Part shown: one piece after another, positions 1 through 8,641 of the stretch
How the letters are laid out: each line of letters starts with the position of its first letter
Numbering within the stretch: position 1 is the first letter of the stretch
Source: a virus
DNA length: 39,452 nt
Virus record (IMG/VR): IMGVR_UViG_3300035698_002849
Coordinates: 1 to 39,452 of that record
Reading direction: 5' to 3' (one strand)
Notes under the pieces: generated by a model
The model's input: only the letters and a program-made list of their open reading frames with translations
Database searches by the model: none
Told to the model about the DNA's origin: nothing
Position numbers and translations under genes: made by a program

Positions 1-127
1 CTCTATCACCGGAGCTTGTTGTTGGTCCTTTAGCGCTATAATTTCCGCCACTTTCAAATTGTCCTATTGCTTGACTTATTTTTGTAGCTTCATTTGTGTC
101 GCCACCAACCCCGTTAAAATCTGTCCC
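1..127. repeat. Terminal direct repeat, left copy (circular junction)
   Basis: These 127 bases are identical to 39326-39452. The reading frame of the LysM/transglycosylase gene runs unbroken through the repeat when the ends are merged, so the molecule closes into a 39,325-bp circle. An overlap of exactly 127 bases matches a common maximum assembly k-mer. It is therefore most simply an assembly overlap from a circular or circularly permuted genome, not a native terminal repeat. Confidence 0.95.
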
Positions 128-1834
128 CCTGATTCTGTTTAGCATCTCCAAGGCATCCTCTGCATTATTTATTCCTGCCTCTTTTATTGCTGGCTTTACT
201 GTTTCACTATAATAGTCTGGATACAAGGTTGCAAATTCAGTAAGATCAGTCACCGGTTCATTTTTTGTCGCTTCTCTTAACAAATTTCTAGATGCACTTT
301 GTAGTTTATCCATTTCTTTTTCGAAGTTTCCTTGTGACATTCTTACTCCCTTAATTACTCCATCCTCTGTTATTAATGCATTTCCAATAGATGTTGCTGC
401 CGATGCTATAACGGTTAATTCTCGATCACTCAAAGCTCCAAATGTGGCTCCCTGGCTTTTAGCATCAATTAACTTCTGCAAACTTAAATCATTTACTACT
501 TGGGCTATAGAGTTTAATGTATCATTTTTAGCTCCGAATAAATCTCCTATTGGCATTCTACCAAATGATGTCCCACCAACGGCTGTATTTATTCCAGGGC
601 TATTAAGTACATCATTTATAAGAGTGATCTTGTCTTTTAATACTAGCTTTGTTGATTCAGTAATTGGTTCTTCTTTGGTAACGTCATCCCAACCTCCACT
701 AGTTGTATTCCATTGTAGGGTTCGGCCATTCTCTTTTCTTATTGTCGGAGCCTTAAGATCATCAGGGGCTTCTGGAATACTTCCAAGAATTTCTCCTGTT
801 ACTGGATCGATTAATGACTCTCCTGGTTTCAATACAACTCCCTTGGCTGGATCTTGTGGAGCATCATATATACTTTCATATTTTCCGGTCTCTGGATTAA
901 GTTTAACAATACTATCTCCAACAACCTTTCCTGCTGCTGCTGTAGCGGCGGTTTTTTTATCTTCTTTTAGTTCTGTAAGTTTAAATTTACTAGCTTCAAG
1001 TGATGCTAATCTTTTTGCCTGTAATAACGCAGCCCTATTTTCTAGTGGCGCTGCTAAGTTCAATGCTCGTTCTTCTATGGATTTTTGTCTACCAGTTATA
1101 AATGAAAGAGGAATTGCTCTATCACCCTCTCCGGTATATGCAGTTTTATATGATTCTTGTAATCTACTTAATTCTTCTTGATTGGCAATTTCTTCCGGTG
1201 ACAATTCATAGGCACTCGCTACCTCACCACGTGCAGCTTCTATTGGAGTTGGTGCTGGTGGCGCGACTGGTGCTGTTGGTCCTGGTTGGCCTGCTGGGGT
1301 AACTTCTGGAGTTACCGGAGGTTCAACTACTCCGCCAGTTTCTGGATTAACAACATTTCCGGTAGAGGTAACTACTTCTCCGGGTTGACTAGTAGGGGAT
1401 ACTGGTGGAGTTACTCCTGCTCCCGCTCCGGGGCCAGATCCAAAGTTTATAACATCTCCAACATTTATTAGATTTGGGTTTGCTTGATAATTTGGGTTCA
1501 TTGCCAATAAATCAGACAATGACATGTTATTTTGTTCAGCAATTGCAGATAATGTATCTCCTGATTTTACTGAATATGATCCACCCTGTGTTGGCTTAGG
1601 TATAGAGCTAACAGTTCCTTGTTGAGCAAACTGTGACGGTTGCACGGCTGGATTATTAGAAAATTGTGGTGCTGTTGGCGCTATGGCTTTTCCGAGTGGT
1701 GTTTGTGGCCCAGCGTTAGCACCATAAATAGGCGCAACCGGTTTAGGTTGGTTTTGATTATTAACTGGTGATGTCCCTACTGAATTAAATAGCCGCTTCA
1801 TTGGGCTAAGTAAATTTGTATTGTATTCAACCAT
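1..1834 (-). CDS. LysM / lytic transglycosylase virion protein, N-terminal part (gene crosses the circular junction)
   Basis: The ATG is at 1834, four bases after the adaptor gene stop. The frame stays open to base 1 and continues in phase at 39325 down to a stop at 39033, giving about 708 residues. Residues ~86-131 form a LysM peptidoglycan-binding domain (YSVKSGDTLSAIAEQNNMS, later NPNLINVGDVINF). A Pro/Gly/Thr-rich linker (~132-190) and a long helical middle region follow. The C-terminal ~120 residues resemble a transglycosylase, with FESGGNY supplying a likely catalytic Glu near residue 594. It lies between the adaptor and the ejection-protein candidate. By analogy with enzymes such as T7 gp16, it probably opens peptidoglycan locally during DNA entry. 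It could instead serve as the endolysin, since no separate classical endolysin is visible. Confidence 0.85.
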   Translation of the reverse strand, partial: MVEYNTNLLSPMKRLFNSVGTSPVNNQNQPKPVAPIYGANAGPQTPLGKAIAPTAPQFSNNPAVQPSQFAQQGTVSSIPKPTQGGSYSVKSGDTLSAIAEQNNMSLSDLLAMNPNYQANPNLINVGDVINFGSGPGAGAGVTPPVSPTSQPGEVVTSTGNVVNPETGGVVEPPVTPEVTPAGQPGPTAPVAPPAPTPIEAARGEVASAYELSPEEIANQEELSRLQESYKTAYTGEGDRAIPLSFITGRQKSIEERALNLAAPLENRAALLQAKRLASLEASKFKLTELKEDKKTAATAAAGKVVGDSIVKLNPETGKYESIYDAPQDPAKGVVLKPGESLIDPVTGEILGSIPEAPDDLKAPTIRKENGRTLQWNTTSGGWDDVTKEEPITESTKLVLKDKITLINDVLNSPGINTAVGGTSFGRMPIGDLFGAKNDTLNSIAQVVNDLSLQKLIDAKSQGATFGALSDRELTVIASAATSIGNALITEDGVIKGVRMSQGNFEKEMDKLQSASRNLLREATKNEPVTDLTEFATLYPDYYSETVKPAIKEAGINNAEDALEMLNRIRGTDFNGVGGDTNEATKISQAIGQFESGGNYSAKGPTTSSGDR

Positions 1835-1838
1835 ATTT

Positions 1839-2771
1839 TTATAACATTATTGTTAGATTTGGATTTAGTATTGCATTATCTTCTCCATTATCAATAACCA
1901 TATCAGTAGTTGGTGATGCCCATCCTCTAACAAGATCTGCAATTTTTCCAGTTGGTAACCCTCCGTTTTCTCCAAAAGTACCATGGCTTTTTAAAAATGT
2001 TGTACCTCTGGCGTCTGCTTCTTTTTCCCAATACTTACCAATAGCATAATTCCACGGGAGTTCATGATAGGATTCTGGAAGTAATGGCATTTGACCGATG
2101 TTATAAACAGCGGTCCCGGCTGCGATCGCCGTTCCACCATATGCCCTTACTAATGTTAATACCGTTGTACTGGTAACAGATGCTATCTCATACCATACAC
2201 TATCACCGGTATTAGCGGTGTCAAGGTGCGTAATTCTTATATATCTACCAACCATTTGAGCCGTCCAAGCAGTACCATTTCCTGTTACTGTAGTTACTCC
2301 TGCTGTGGTTACTGTAGAGACAATTGTTCCGGTAGTATAATCTGCCACACTCAAATCAATGACTCTAGTTTTTTGAGTTATGTTAATTGTATTTCCTGCT
2401 GATGCCGGTGTTGGCCATAGGTATAATTGACCTCCAAATACATAATACCATTCTGGAATGTCTGAGGTATAACTAGATGTGTTAAGTAAATCCCAATGCA
2501 CTTGGCTTGGAGATAATCTTGGTACATATCGTTCGGTGTCTATTACAACAGCAACCTCTCTGACCTTGTCGCAATCATAGGGTAATGCATATGCTTGAGT
2601 GCTGGCGATCGTTGTTTTTGTCCTTAATCTTTCTAAAAATGGCCAATCTCTAACACTACAAATAGCCCGGTAGTCATCATTTGCAATCTGGTCTCCGAGG
2701 GTTAAATTGGCAGCATCAGTATTTTTAGTCAATGTGCCGTATAAATTCCTTCCGATGGTGTATGATTTCAT
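1839..2771 (-). CDS. Head-tail adaptor (podovirus gp4/gp11-like)
   Basis: This 310-residue protein resembles head-to-tail adaptors that bind under the portal of short-tailed phages. Typical features are the N-terminal helical stretch with LGDQIANDDYRAICSVRDWP, a segment beginning TTIASTQAYALPYDCDKVRE, then PEWYYVFGGQLYLWPTPA. A central beta-rich insertion (about residues 145-220: TTGTIVSTVTTAGVTTVTGN and on) is followed by a helical C-terminus (LPWNYAIGKYWEKEADARG). The adaptor ring would connect the portal to the nozzle protein encoded just upstream. The gene is tightly packed: seven bases separate it from the upstream stop and four from the next start. The assignment rests on remembered family pattern, not on a search. 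Confidence 0.7.
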   Translation of the reverse strand: MKSYTIGRNLYGTLTKNTDAANLTLGDQIANDDYRAICSVRDWPFLERLRTKTTIASTQAYALPYDCDKVREVAVVIDTERYVPRLSPSQVHWDLLNTSSYTSDIPEWYYVFGGQLYLWPTPASAGNTINITQKTRVIDLSVADYTTGTIVSTVTTAGVTTVTGNGTAWTAQMVGRYIRITHLDTANTGDSVWYEIASVTSTTVLTLVRAYGGTAIAAGTAVYNIGQMPLLPESYHELPWNYAIGKYWEKEADARGTTFLKSHGTFGENGGLPTGKIADLVRGWASPTTDMVIDNGEDNAILNPNLTIML

Positions 2772-2778
2772 ATAGTTA

Positions 2779-3288
2779 TTATAACACTGTTAATTCAACT
2801 TTGACAGTTACGTTTGCTAATGTCGTTAAAGTCCCGGTATCTTCTAATGCCAATCTATCTCCTACTTTCAATGTTTTATCGGCTAATGTAAGCGTTAGCG
2901 CTCCATCCTGGACTGTATCTGCTGTGGCTTTTAATGATAAGGTTGTAGATAATACATCCGATCCACTTCCGGGTGCTGTCGTACCAGTTAACTTCTCAAG
3001 CATTAATGTAACAGCGCCAGCATCGTTTCCGGCCGTTTGATGAACCTCTTGAAAGCCAGTAACAACACAAGCTATTGGCACTATGCAAAACACTCCATAG
3101 TTTGCTCCGGTTGCAGCATCAGCACCATAAATAGTGTAATCTTTATAAATTATTTTTCTGTATATATTTAGTTGATCAACTAAATCTGAATCAAATCCGT
3201 TATGGTTATGATCAGTAAATTTCTGAAACCTATCGTTAATAGATTTTAGATCTTCTCTTATTGTTTGTAATTCTTGTTGCTCGATCAT
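2779..3288 (-). CDS. Virion-associated beta-structured protein with HNHNG motif
   Basis: The protein has 169 residues. Residues 1-25 are a predicted helix or coiled coil (QQELQTIREDLKSINDRFQ). A short motif FTDHNHNGFDSDLVDQLNIY follows. DHNHxGxDS motifs of this kind are common in fibre and tail proteins of short-tailed phages and may bind metal. From about residue 60 the sequence is beta-rich and Ala/Thr-rich (a probable jelly roll). Its start overlaps the nozzle stop by four bases, implying translational coupling. It probably sits at the tail tip or nozzle, between the adaptor and nozzle genes. The exact role is not known. Confidence 0.55.
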   Translation of the reverse strand: MIEQQELQTIREDLKSINDRFQKFTDHNHNGFDSDLVDQLNIYRKIIYKDYTIYGADAATGANYGVFCIVPIACVVTGFQEVHQTAGNDAGAVTLMLEKLTGTTAPGSGSDVLSTTLSLKATADTVQDGALTLTLADKTLKVGDRLALEDTGTLTTLANVTVKVELTVL

Positions 3289-5045
3289 GGGTATAATCTT
3301 ATTTCTCTTAACTCGACATCAATACCTGATCCACTATCATCACTCAGTTCGATTTGTAGTTGGATGTTTTCTAAATCTGTCAACCCTATTTCTTCACTAG
3401 AAAACAAGTTAGTGACTCCATCACAATTTATAGTATCTATAACAGTAAATGCACTATCAATGTCTGCTCTGTAACTTATTCTTATATTTCCACCGGTTTC
3501 AAGTTCTCCTGGTCTTGCTAGAACAACTTCCATTCTTGAATACTTTGCCTTTGCTAATTTTGTACCAACTTCATAGAGAGGACTTTGAATAATAGTCTCA
3601 TAATCATCATATATTACAAGGCCATATAAATCAGAAGCAAAACTCTCAATGCCTCCACTAAATCCCATGTAATAAAACTCATTTTCTGCCCATAGTGCTG
3701 TGGCATTTGTAGATCCGGATGATGGTAATTTATCAATAGTAAGACGACCATCTTGAGATAATCTCCATACTCCTGAGTTTCCACTAGTGACAGTTTGTAC
3801 TCCAAAAATTAGGTCTCCATTAACTTGAGCAATTCCTCCCCACGTTATTGGGTTACTTCTAACGGTCCCGTCATTGTTTGTTAAATATGATGGCAATTTT
3901 CTGAATAATCTTGAATAAGTTCCCTGAGTAGTGTAAATGTTTCCCCAAGTACCGGCCAATATAAATACAGTACCACCTATATTTTCTAGTTTTTTAATGG
4001 AGAATTCTGGCACGTCTATCGGCATATCAAATGAGTTTGCAATTCTATTCCAAGGATATATTTTATTAAATGTATTTCCACCAATGACTAAATTGGTTCC
4101 TATTTCTTCTAAACATTCAGCCACTTCAAGGTTTGGTAAGTCTAATGCAGCATTGTTAAATGTGTATGTTGCTCCTGTCCCTGGATCAAATGTTTGACCT
4201 ACATTTTCTATAATGCTACCAACGTATCTACTATCACAAAAATATATTGCGTCATCTTGACCCTTTATCGCTTCATGGCTATTTCCTGTACCAGCAGGGG
4301 TATTCATTGTTTGCCATCCATTGGTCCAACTAGGTGTCTCAATTGCCGTAGTCCCAAACACATCTATGACATCAATTGATGTATTTCTAAATACAAATAA
4401 AAATGTTTTTGTTGTGCTAGAAAACGCTGATAGGACTAATCCATTTCCGTTAGATGATGTTACGTCTGCTGCTCCGGTATCTATTGCCGAGTTATGTAAT
4501 AGAAAAAACTTGACTGATTTTGTGAACCAAACCCTGCCATTATCACATAATGCCCATTTCTTGCTAGTTCTTGGATCTTCGATTATTGACTTAACATTCC
4601 CCATTGGTACTTGGTGCATTGTATGAACACCAGTACCAGTATCAGTTATATTAATGAATGTTCCGGCAGAAGATCCAACCGAATTCTTATAGCTAGTAGA
4701 CACTTTAAATGTAGTGGTGCTTATTTTTGTTATAAAATATATTGTATTTATCGCCAATGGGTCTGGTAGAGTATCTGTAGTTGTAAAATATACTGCTACT
4801 CCGGTGAATGTTTCTAGGTTTGTTTCAATCCTTGACGGGCATGTACAAACGTCTGTTGCAGCGACTGCTGTAAAAGTTTGTTCTGGTACTGTGAAAAAAT
4901 AAGGCCCGGGCTTACGACCACATTTAACTGTTCCTGGGAATGCATCAACATCAGCATTTTTAATCATACCAAATCCCTTATGTGGAGAGTCGGCTATTCC
5001 TAAATCCCAATCCTTTATTATTAATGGTTCTTGGTTACTACTCAT
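3285..5045 (-). CDS. Tail nozzle / stabilisation protein candidate (beta-propeller-like)
   Basis: This is a 586-residue, almost entirely beta protein with repeated blade-like segments such as KKWALCDNGRVWF, FVFRNTSIDVIDVF, GQDDAIYFCDSRYVGSII, EEIGTNLVIGGNTFNKIYPW and VNGDLIFGVQT. Its length and position next to the adaptor match the beta-propeller nozzle proteins of short-tailed phages (T7 gp12, P22 gp10), which close the DNA exit channel. A segment at about residues 55-150 (TFTAVAATD..., TTTDTLPDP, INTIYFITKIS) looks like an inserted Ig-like domain of the kind scattered through phage structural proteins. The stop overlaps the downstream gene by four bases and the start overlaps the XhlA-like stop, so this is one coupled block. 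Confidence 0.6.
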   Translation of the reverse strand: MSSNQEPLIIKDWDLGIADSPHKGFGMIKNADVDAFPGTVKCGRKPGPYFFTVPEQTFTAVAATDVCTCPSRIETNLETFTGVAVYFTTTDTLPDPLAINTIYFITKISTTTFKVSTSYKNSVGSSAGTFINITDTGTGVHTMHQVPMGNVKSIIEDPRTSKKWALCDNGRVWFTKSVKFFLLHNSAIDTGAADVTSSNGNGLVLSAFSSTTKTFLFVFRNTSIDVIDVFGTTAIETPSWTNGWQTMNTPAGTGNSHEAIKGQDDAIYFCDSRYVGSIIENVGQTFDPGTGATYTFNNAALDLPNLEVAECLEEIGTNLVIGGNTFNKIYPWNRIANSFDMPIDVPEFSIKKLENIGGTVFILAGTWGNIYTTQGTYSRLFRKLPSYLTNNDGTVRSNPITWGGIAQVNGDLIFGVQTVTSGNSGVWRLSQDGRLTIDKLPSSGSTNATALWAENEFYYMGFSGGIESFASDLYGLVIYDDYETIIQSPLYEVGTKLAKAKYSRMEVVLARPGELETGGNIRISYRADIDSAFTVIDTINCDGVTNLFSSEEIGLTDLENIQLQIELSDDSGSGIDVELREIRLYP

Positions 5046-5287
5046 TGTATTATTATTAGTCTAAGGACTGCTACAATAATAACAGTACCAACGGTGCTGA
5101 TCGATACCCAAACAAACTTCTCAACCCACTTGGCAGCATACCTTTCCGGTAAGTCGTCTATCTTGTCATTAAGATTTTTGAATTGTGCATTTATTGACGT
5201 TTCTAATTTTCCCACGCTTTTATTTACCTCTTGCATTTGAGTTTTTAATACTGCTATTTCTATTTTTTCGTTTTTGATTTGATTCAT
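5042..5287 (-). CDS. XhlA-like holin-associated membrane protein
   Basis: This 81-residue protein starts with a coiled coil (about residues 5-45, EIAVLKTQMQEVNKSVGKLE) and ends in one hydrophobic transmembrane helix (about 58-79, FVWVSISTVGTVIIVAVLRL). That arrangement is seen in XhlA-type proteins, which act with holins at the inner membrane to release endolysin. Some phages use it alone as a small holin. It sits between the LamG adhesin and the nozzle gene, away from the main holin at 35.4-35.6 kb, so lysis functions are split. A purely structural membrane-contact role at the tail cannot be excluded. Confidence 0.6.
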   Translation of the reverse strand: MNQIKNEKIEIAVLKTQMQEVNKSVGKLETSINAQFKNLNDKIDDLPERYAAKWVEKFVWVSISTVGTVIIVAVLRLIIIQ

Positions 5288-5290
5288 ATT

Positions 5291-5992
5291 TTAAAATGTC
5301 ATTATTGATGGTATAAATGAAGATTCTACAAATGGATACTGTAAGCCATCTCCTGAATTATAAAGCTCTGTTATTTCAGTAGTAGTTAATGCCCTACTCC
5401 ATACTCCTACCTCATCTACTAACCCACTAAAAAATCTTCCAGCTTGATACAATGACTGTCCACTACCGAACCCAGTTGTAATAGTAGCCGAACCGCTTCC
5501 ACTTAATGCAGTTGGTCCAGCACCCAAACTCGCATTAAGATATAAATTTGAGTTTGTGCCATTATAGGTCGCTACAACAAAATACCAAGTCCCAGTTGTT
5601 AAACTCACACTATATTGACAAAAACCATCAGCAACACCAGCTTTCAATCTATTAAATGCTAATGTCTTTGTTCCACTAATGTCTTTATATTCTAGATGAT
5701 GAACAACATGGCTTGTATCGTTTCCTTGATAAAGTATAGTAGAGCTATAATTTGACGCTGGTTGGGTAGTTATTTTTACCCAACAAGAAAGAGATATATT
5801 TCCTCCATCTATTCCTAGTCCAGATGTTTCTGAAAGGTATTTTGTTGTATTTGAAGCACCAAAATCTGCTGCATTACCTATCTTACCAGCATTAAAAGCA
5901 ACGCTATTATTGTTTGTTAAGTCAGCGCTTGCCACCTCATCGGTTAAATCGCTTAATTTATAGTCAGCTACTATGTTTGTTGTTAGTGCCAT
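5291..5992 (-). CDS. LamG-like (concanavalin A-like) adhesin domain protein
   Basis: This 233-residue protein matches the LamG-like jelly-roll pattern (Laminin_G_3 type). It shows IVADYKLSDLTDEVASADLT near the N-terminus, GNAADFGASNTTKYL, ISLSCWVKI at about residue 67, TWYFVVATYNGTNSNLYLN at about 135-155 and GLVDEVGVWSRALTTTEITE near the C-terminus. Such domains bind glycans or proteins and often form the distal host-contact part of phage fibres. The gene follows the fibre gene 5997-7631 with four bases between. It could be a fibre tip or a separate decoration. The single domain nearly fills the protein, so attachment to the virion must go through a partner or its short ends. Confidence 0.75.
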   Translation of the reverse strand: MALTTNIVADYKLSDLTDEVASADLTNNNSVAFNAGKIGNAADFGASNTTKYLSETSGLGIDGGNISLSCWVKITTQPASNYSSTILYQGNDTSHVVHHLEYKDISGTKTLAFNRLKAGVADGFCQYSVSLTTGTWYFVVATYNGTNSNLYLNASLGAGPTALSGSGSATITTGFGSGQSLYQAGRFFSGLVDEVGVWSRALTTTEITELYNSGDGLQYPFVESSFIPSIMTF

Positions 5993-5996
5993 TTTT

Positions 5997-7631
5997 TTAT
6001 TCTCTTATTGCCATATAAACAGTCAAACCCTTGGCTGCTGTACCATCGTGAATTGAATCAATGTCTATCGTTATTATATTTCCAACTGCCAATGTCGTGG
6101 TTGTTAAGTCTGGTGCAGTTGCAGCTGTTGTTGTAGTCTTTTCTGTTGAGTCAAAATCTAATTTATTTGTGGTCATTATTGATGTGCCACCAATACTAAT
6201 GTCTACTACTAATCCTACCCCAGTATTTATTCCGGCTGTACTATTAGTAGCGTATAAATAAAATGGTGTACTATCACTCTGTAAAATTGTTCCTGCTATT
6301 GGAGAAACAAAATCTCCTGCTATATTTGATGCTACTGCACAAGCTGTCCCTGCTTCAACCAGATTAAATACTAACCATCGTATATTTCTTTTTGATGCCA
6401 CAAACTGATCAACTGGTATTGCTCGCGTTGTATCCGTTCCGGTGTCAATTTCTGATGTTATGGCTAATTCTAAAACACCCTTAGCTGTTGTAGATCCACC
6501 AGTACAACTACTCAATACCCCAGCTGTTGGTGTACCCAATGCCGGAGTTACTAATGTTGGAGATGTCGCAAATACTAAAGCTCCCGATCCGGTTTCATCT
6601 GTTACCGCAGCGATTAAGTTTGTACTTGATGGAGTGGCCAAGAATGTAGCTACGTTTGCGCCAAGTCCAGAGACTCCGGTGCTGATAGGTAATCCGGTAC
6701 AACTTGTTAATACTCCTGATCCTGGCGTTCCAAGGGCCGGGGTTACTAAAGTCGGAGATGTGGCGAATACTAGAGAACCTGATCCAGTCTCATCAGATAT
6801 CACTCCCAATAATTCTAGTGATGTTGTTGCTGCAAACTGATCTAATCCGTTTGCGACAAGAGCGTCACCAACCCCCTTAGCATTTATTTGAGTTTGGATC
6901 GCTGATGTCAATCCTTTGATGTATGATAATTCTGTTAATGATGGATAAGTTGCTACCGGTGCAGATATAATTTCTTTTGATCCACCAGTTATTAGGATTT
7001 CAGATGCAGTCAAATAGTTTCCAGTTATTGATGTTTCAAATGTTGGAGCAGTTATTGGAGACTTAGCATTTAGTTGAGTCTGAATCGCACTAGTGAGTCC
7101 CTTAATATATGATAATTCTGTAAGCGACGGATATGTGGCCACGGCGAGAGATACAAGAGCCTTAGATGCATTAGTTGATATAAGCTCTGATGCAGTTAAG
7201 TTTGGTGCTGTAATAACTCCGTCGTCAGAAACAGTTGGGCCATCAGAAGTATATGCTTGAATAACCTTACCAGTAGTGCTATTAAATCTAACTATTTCAT
7301 TGTCAACTGATAGTGCTGGCCCGGTGACATCTCCACCACCTGCAAGTGTTGACCAAACAGGGTTTGCGGCCGCCCCTTGTGTTTTAAGGTATTGACCATT
7401 CGTTCCTGGTCCAAGATTAACCCAAGCCGTTCCGCTATAATAAAGAACGTCGCCTTGAGCTATGCCGGTTATTGTTACATCTCCTAAGTCTCCAAGATCT
7501 CCCATAACAGATGATGTCAACATTCTGTGAGTCGTTGGATCTACATAGATTGTGATTGGAGTAATACCATCAGCACTAGAAACACCGATCAGCGTTGTTA
7601 CTTGATTATTATCTCGTCTTGCTTCTGCCAT
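5997..7631 (-). CDS. Modular tail fibre with tandem phage repeats
   Basis: This 544-residue fibre has an N-terminal module (residues ~5-38, RDNNQVTTLIGVSSADGITP then IYVDPTTHRML) that also occurs twice in the next upstream protein (7638-7913). The shaft has two copies of ATYPSLTELSYIKGLTSAIQ and two copies of a DETGSG(S/A)LVFATSPTLV block continuing to TPALGTP. Both repeat types are familiar from phage tail fibres. The last ~130 residues (from about RNIRWLVFNLVEAGTACAV) form a beta-rich head domain that may be the receptor-binding tip. Its repeats and low complexity would favour recombination and domain swapping. The gene sits in a cassette of about twelve fibre and adhesin genes. Confidence 0.75.
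   Translation of the reverse strand: MAEARRDNNQVTTLIGVSSADGITPITIYVDPTTHRMLTSSVMGDLGDLGDVTITGIAQGDVLYYSGTAWVNLGPGTNGQYLKTQGAAANPVWSTLAGGGDVTGPALSVDNEIVRFNSTTGKVIQAYTSDGPTVSDDGVITAPNLTASELISTNASKALVSLAVATYPSLTELSYIKGLTSAIQTQLNAKSPITAPTFETSITGNYLTASEILITGGSKEIISAPVATYPSLTELSYIKGLTSAIQTQINAKGVGDALVANGLDQFAATTSLELLGVISDETGSGSLVFATSPTLVTPALGTPGSGVLTSCTGLPISTGVSGLGANVATFLATPSSTNLIAAVTDETGSGALVFATSPTLVTPALGTPTAGVLSSCTGGSTTAKGVLELAITSEIDTGTDTTRAIPVDQFVASKRNIRWLVFNLVEAGTACAVASNIAGDFVSPIAGTILQSDSTPFYLYATNSTAGINTGVGLVVDISIGGTSIMTTNKLDFDSTEKTTTTAATAPDLTTTTLAVGNIITIDIDSIHDGTAAKGLTVYMAIRE
6509..6806 (-). repeat. Tandem fibre repeats (SGSLVFATSPTLV-type)
   Basis: Two diverged copies of about 100 bp (near 6509-6608 and 6696-6806) encode the repeated peptide LVFATSPTLVTPALGTP. 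A second repeat pair encoding SLTELSYIKGLTSAIQTQ lies nearby, at about 6880-6960 and 7063-7145. These direct repeats lie inside the fibre gene and give a shaft of repeated units. Confidence 0.7.
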
Positions 7632-7637
7632 ATATTT

Positions 7638-7913
7638 TTATGTTGATTTTATAAGTAAATTTCCATTTGCCGGATCTCCATAAATTGGTACTGTTGTTTC
7701 TCCATCAGCATTTGAGACTCCCAACATAACTGGCACTCTATTTCCGTCTCTATCAGCATTGTCATCTGACAAATCACTCCCGGTTGCTCCGTCATCAACT
7801 TGTACAAAATGAGTTGTTGGATCTACATAAATTGGCAATGGAGTAACTCCATCAACGTTGCTTGTCGCAAGGATGGTTGGTACTCGATTATTGTCTCTTG
7901 GTGCTTCTGCCAT
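7638..7913 (-). CDS. Small protein with duplicated fibre-attachment module
   Basis: This 91-residue protein is made almost wholly of two copies of one module: RDNNRVPTILATSNVDGVTP with PIYVDPTTH (residues ~5-38), and RDGNRVPVMLGVSNADGETT with PIYGDPANGNLLI (~55-88). A third copy opens the adjacent fibre at 5997-7631. I infer that the module is a virion-docking or oligomerisation unit and that this protein is a connector or adaptor for the fibre. Seven bases separate the two genes. The function is not known. An alternative is a minor fibre or decoration protein. Confidence 0.6.
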   Translation of the reverse strand: MAEAPRDNNRVPTILATSNVDGVTPLPIYVDPTTHFVQVDDGATGSDLSDDNADRDGNRVPVMLGVSNADGETTVPIYGDPANGNLLIKST

Positions 7914-7914
7914 G

Positions 7915-8631
7915 TTATTTGATTCCTAAATGGATTTTAGCCTGTTCAAGTGCCTGGTAAGAGCTACGGATTGCCCGTTTTTCTTCGATCTGAGCTATTT
8001 CAACCTCTCTAATGGTTGTTTCCCTTATTTTGATAGCTTTCTCTCCTACATGGACGTTTTCCTCTCTCTTTTGGATACCCTGCTCTCTTAAATCTAACTT
8101 GGTAATTCTATTATAATACTTATTGACATTATTATCTAATTCTGCTGTCAACCTATCCAGGTTATTTTTTTCCTTTTCAATCTCAACCTTACTATTTTTT
8201 AATTTATTGCCTATCTCAATCAGTTCTTTTTTTAGTTTATTATTTTCCTTTATCTTTTTATCGTTGTCATTTATTCTAGCCTCGACATTTAACATGGCCC
8301 GATCAACATCATTCTTTTCTTCGGTTGCATTAGCAAGCATCTTTTTTGCCTCATCCTTGATTTTATCTATCGGCATTAATAGTTTTGTTCTCTGTTTTTC
8401 TAAAGCACCAATTTCTTTTTCTAATTTAACCCTATCTTTATTATATCCATTTTTAGCAACGTCGACCCTTTCTTCAATTTCTTGTAATTGTTTTTTAGCT
8501 TCTCCCCGGGCTGCATTAACTCTAAGTGCTAATCTATTTTCTTCATTGGCAAGTTTACTAACACGAAGTTTTGCCTCTTGCATAGCGGTATTCTTTGCGT
8601 GTTTTATTTCTAATGGATTTAAAAGTCTCAT
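7915..8631 (-). CDS. Long coiled-coil protein in the fibre cassette
   Basis: I choose the ATG at 8631 (238 residues, MRLLNPLEIKHAKNTAMQEA), eleven bases after the previous stop. Extending to 8706 would run into the upstream gene. Nearly the whole protein is charged heptad-type helix (RVDVAKNGYNKDRVKLEKEI, ELIEIGNKLKNSKVEIEKEK and so on). A break occurs near KLLMPIDKIKDEAKK. It resembles the other coiled-coil protein of the cassette (11273-11755) in composition but not in clear sequence. Possible jobs are a trimeric fibre shaft or a fibre-assembly chaperone. The genomic position, not the sequence, suggests this. Confidence 0.6.
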   Translation of the reverse strand: MRLLNPLEIKHAKNTAMQEAKLRVSKLANEENRLALRVNAARGEAKKQLQEIEERVDVAKNGYNKDRVKLEKEIGALEKQRTKLLMPIDKIKDEAKKMLANATEEKNDVDRAMLNVEARINDNDKKIKENNKLKKELIEIGNKLKNSKVEIEKEKNNLDRLTAELDNNVNKYYNRITKLDLREQGIQKREENVHVGEKAIKIRETTIREVEIAQIEEKRAIRSSYQALEQAKIHLGIK

Positions 8632-8641
8632 TGTTTGTTTA

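Noticed and set aside
444-1181. Open plus-strand frame of 245 codons
   Set aside because: It lies fully antisense to the LysM/transglycosylase gene, whose frame is continuous and domain-bearing. The translation is Ser/Leu/Phe-rich shadow sequence.
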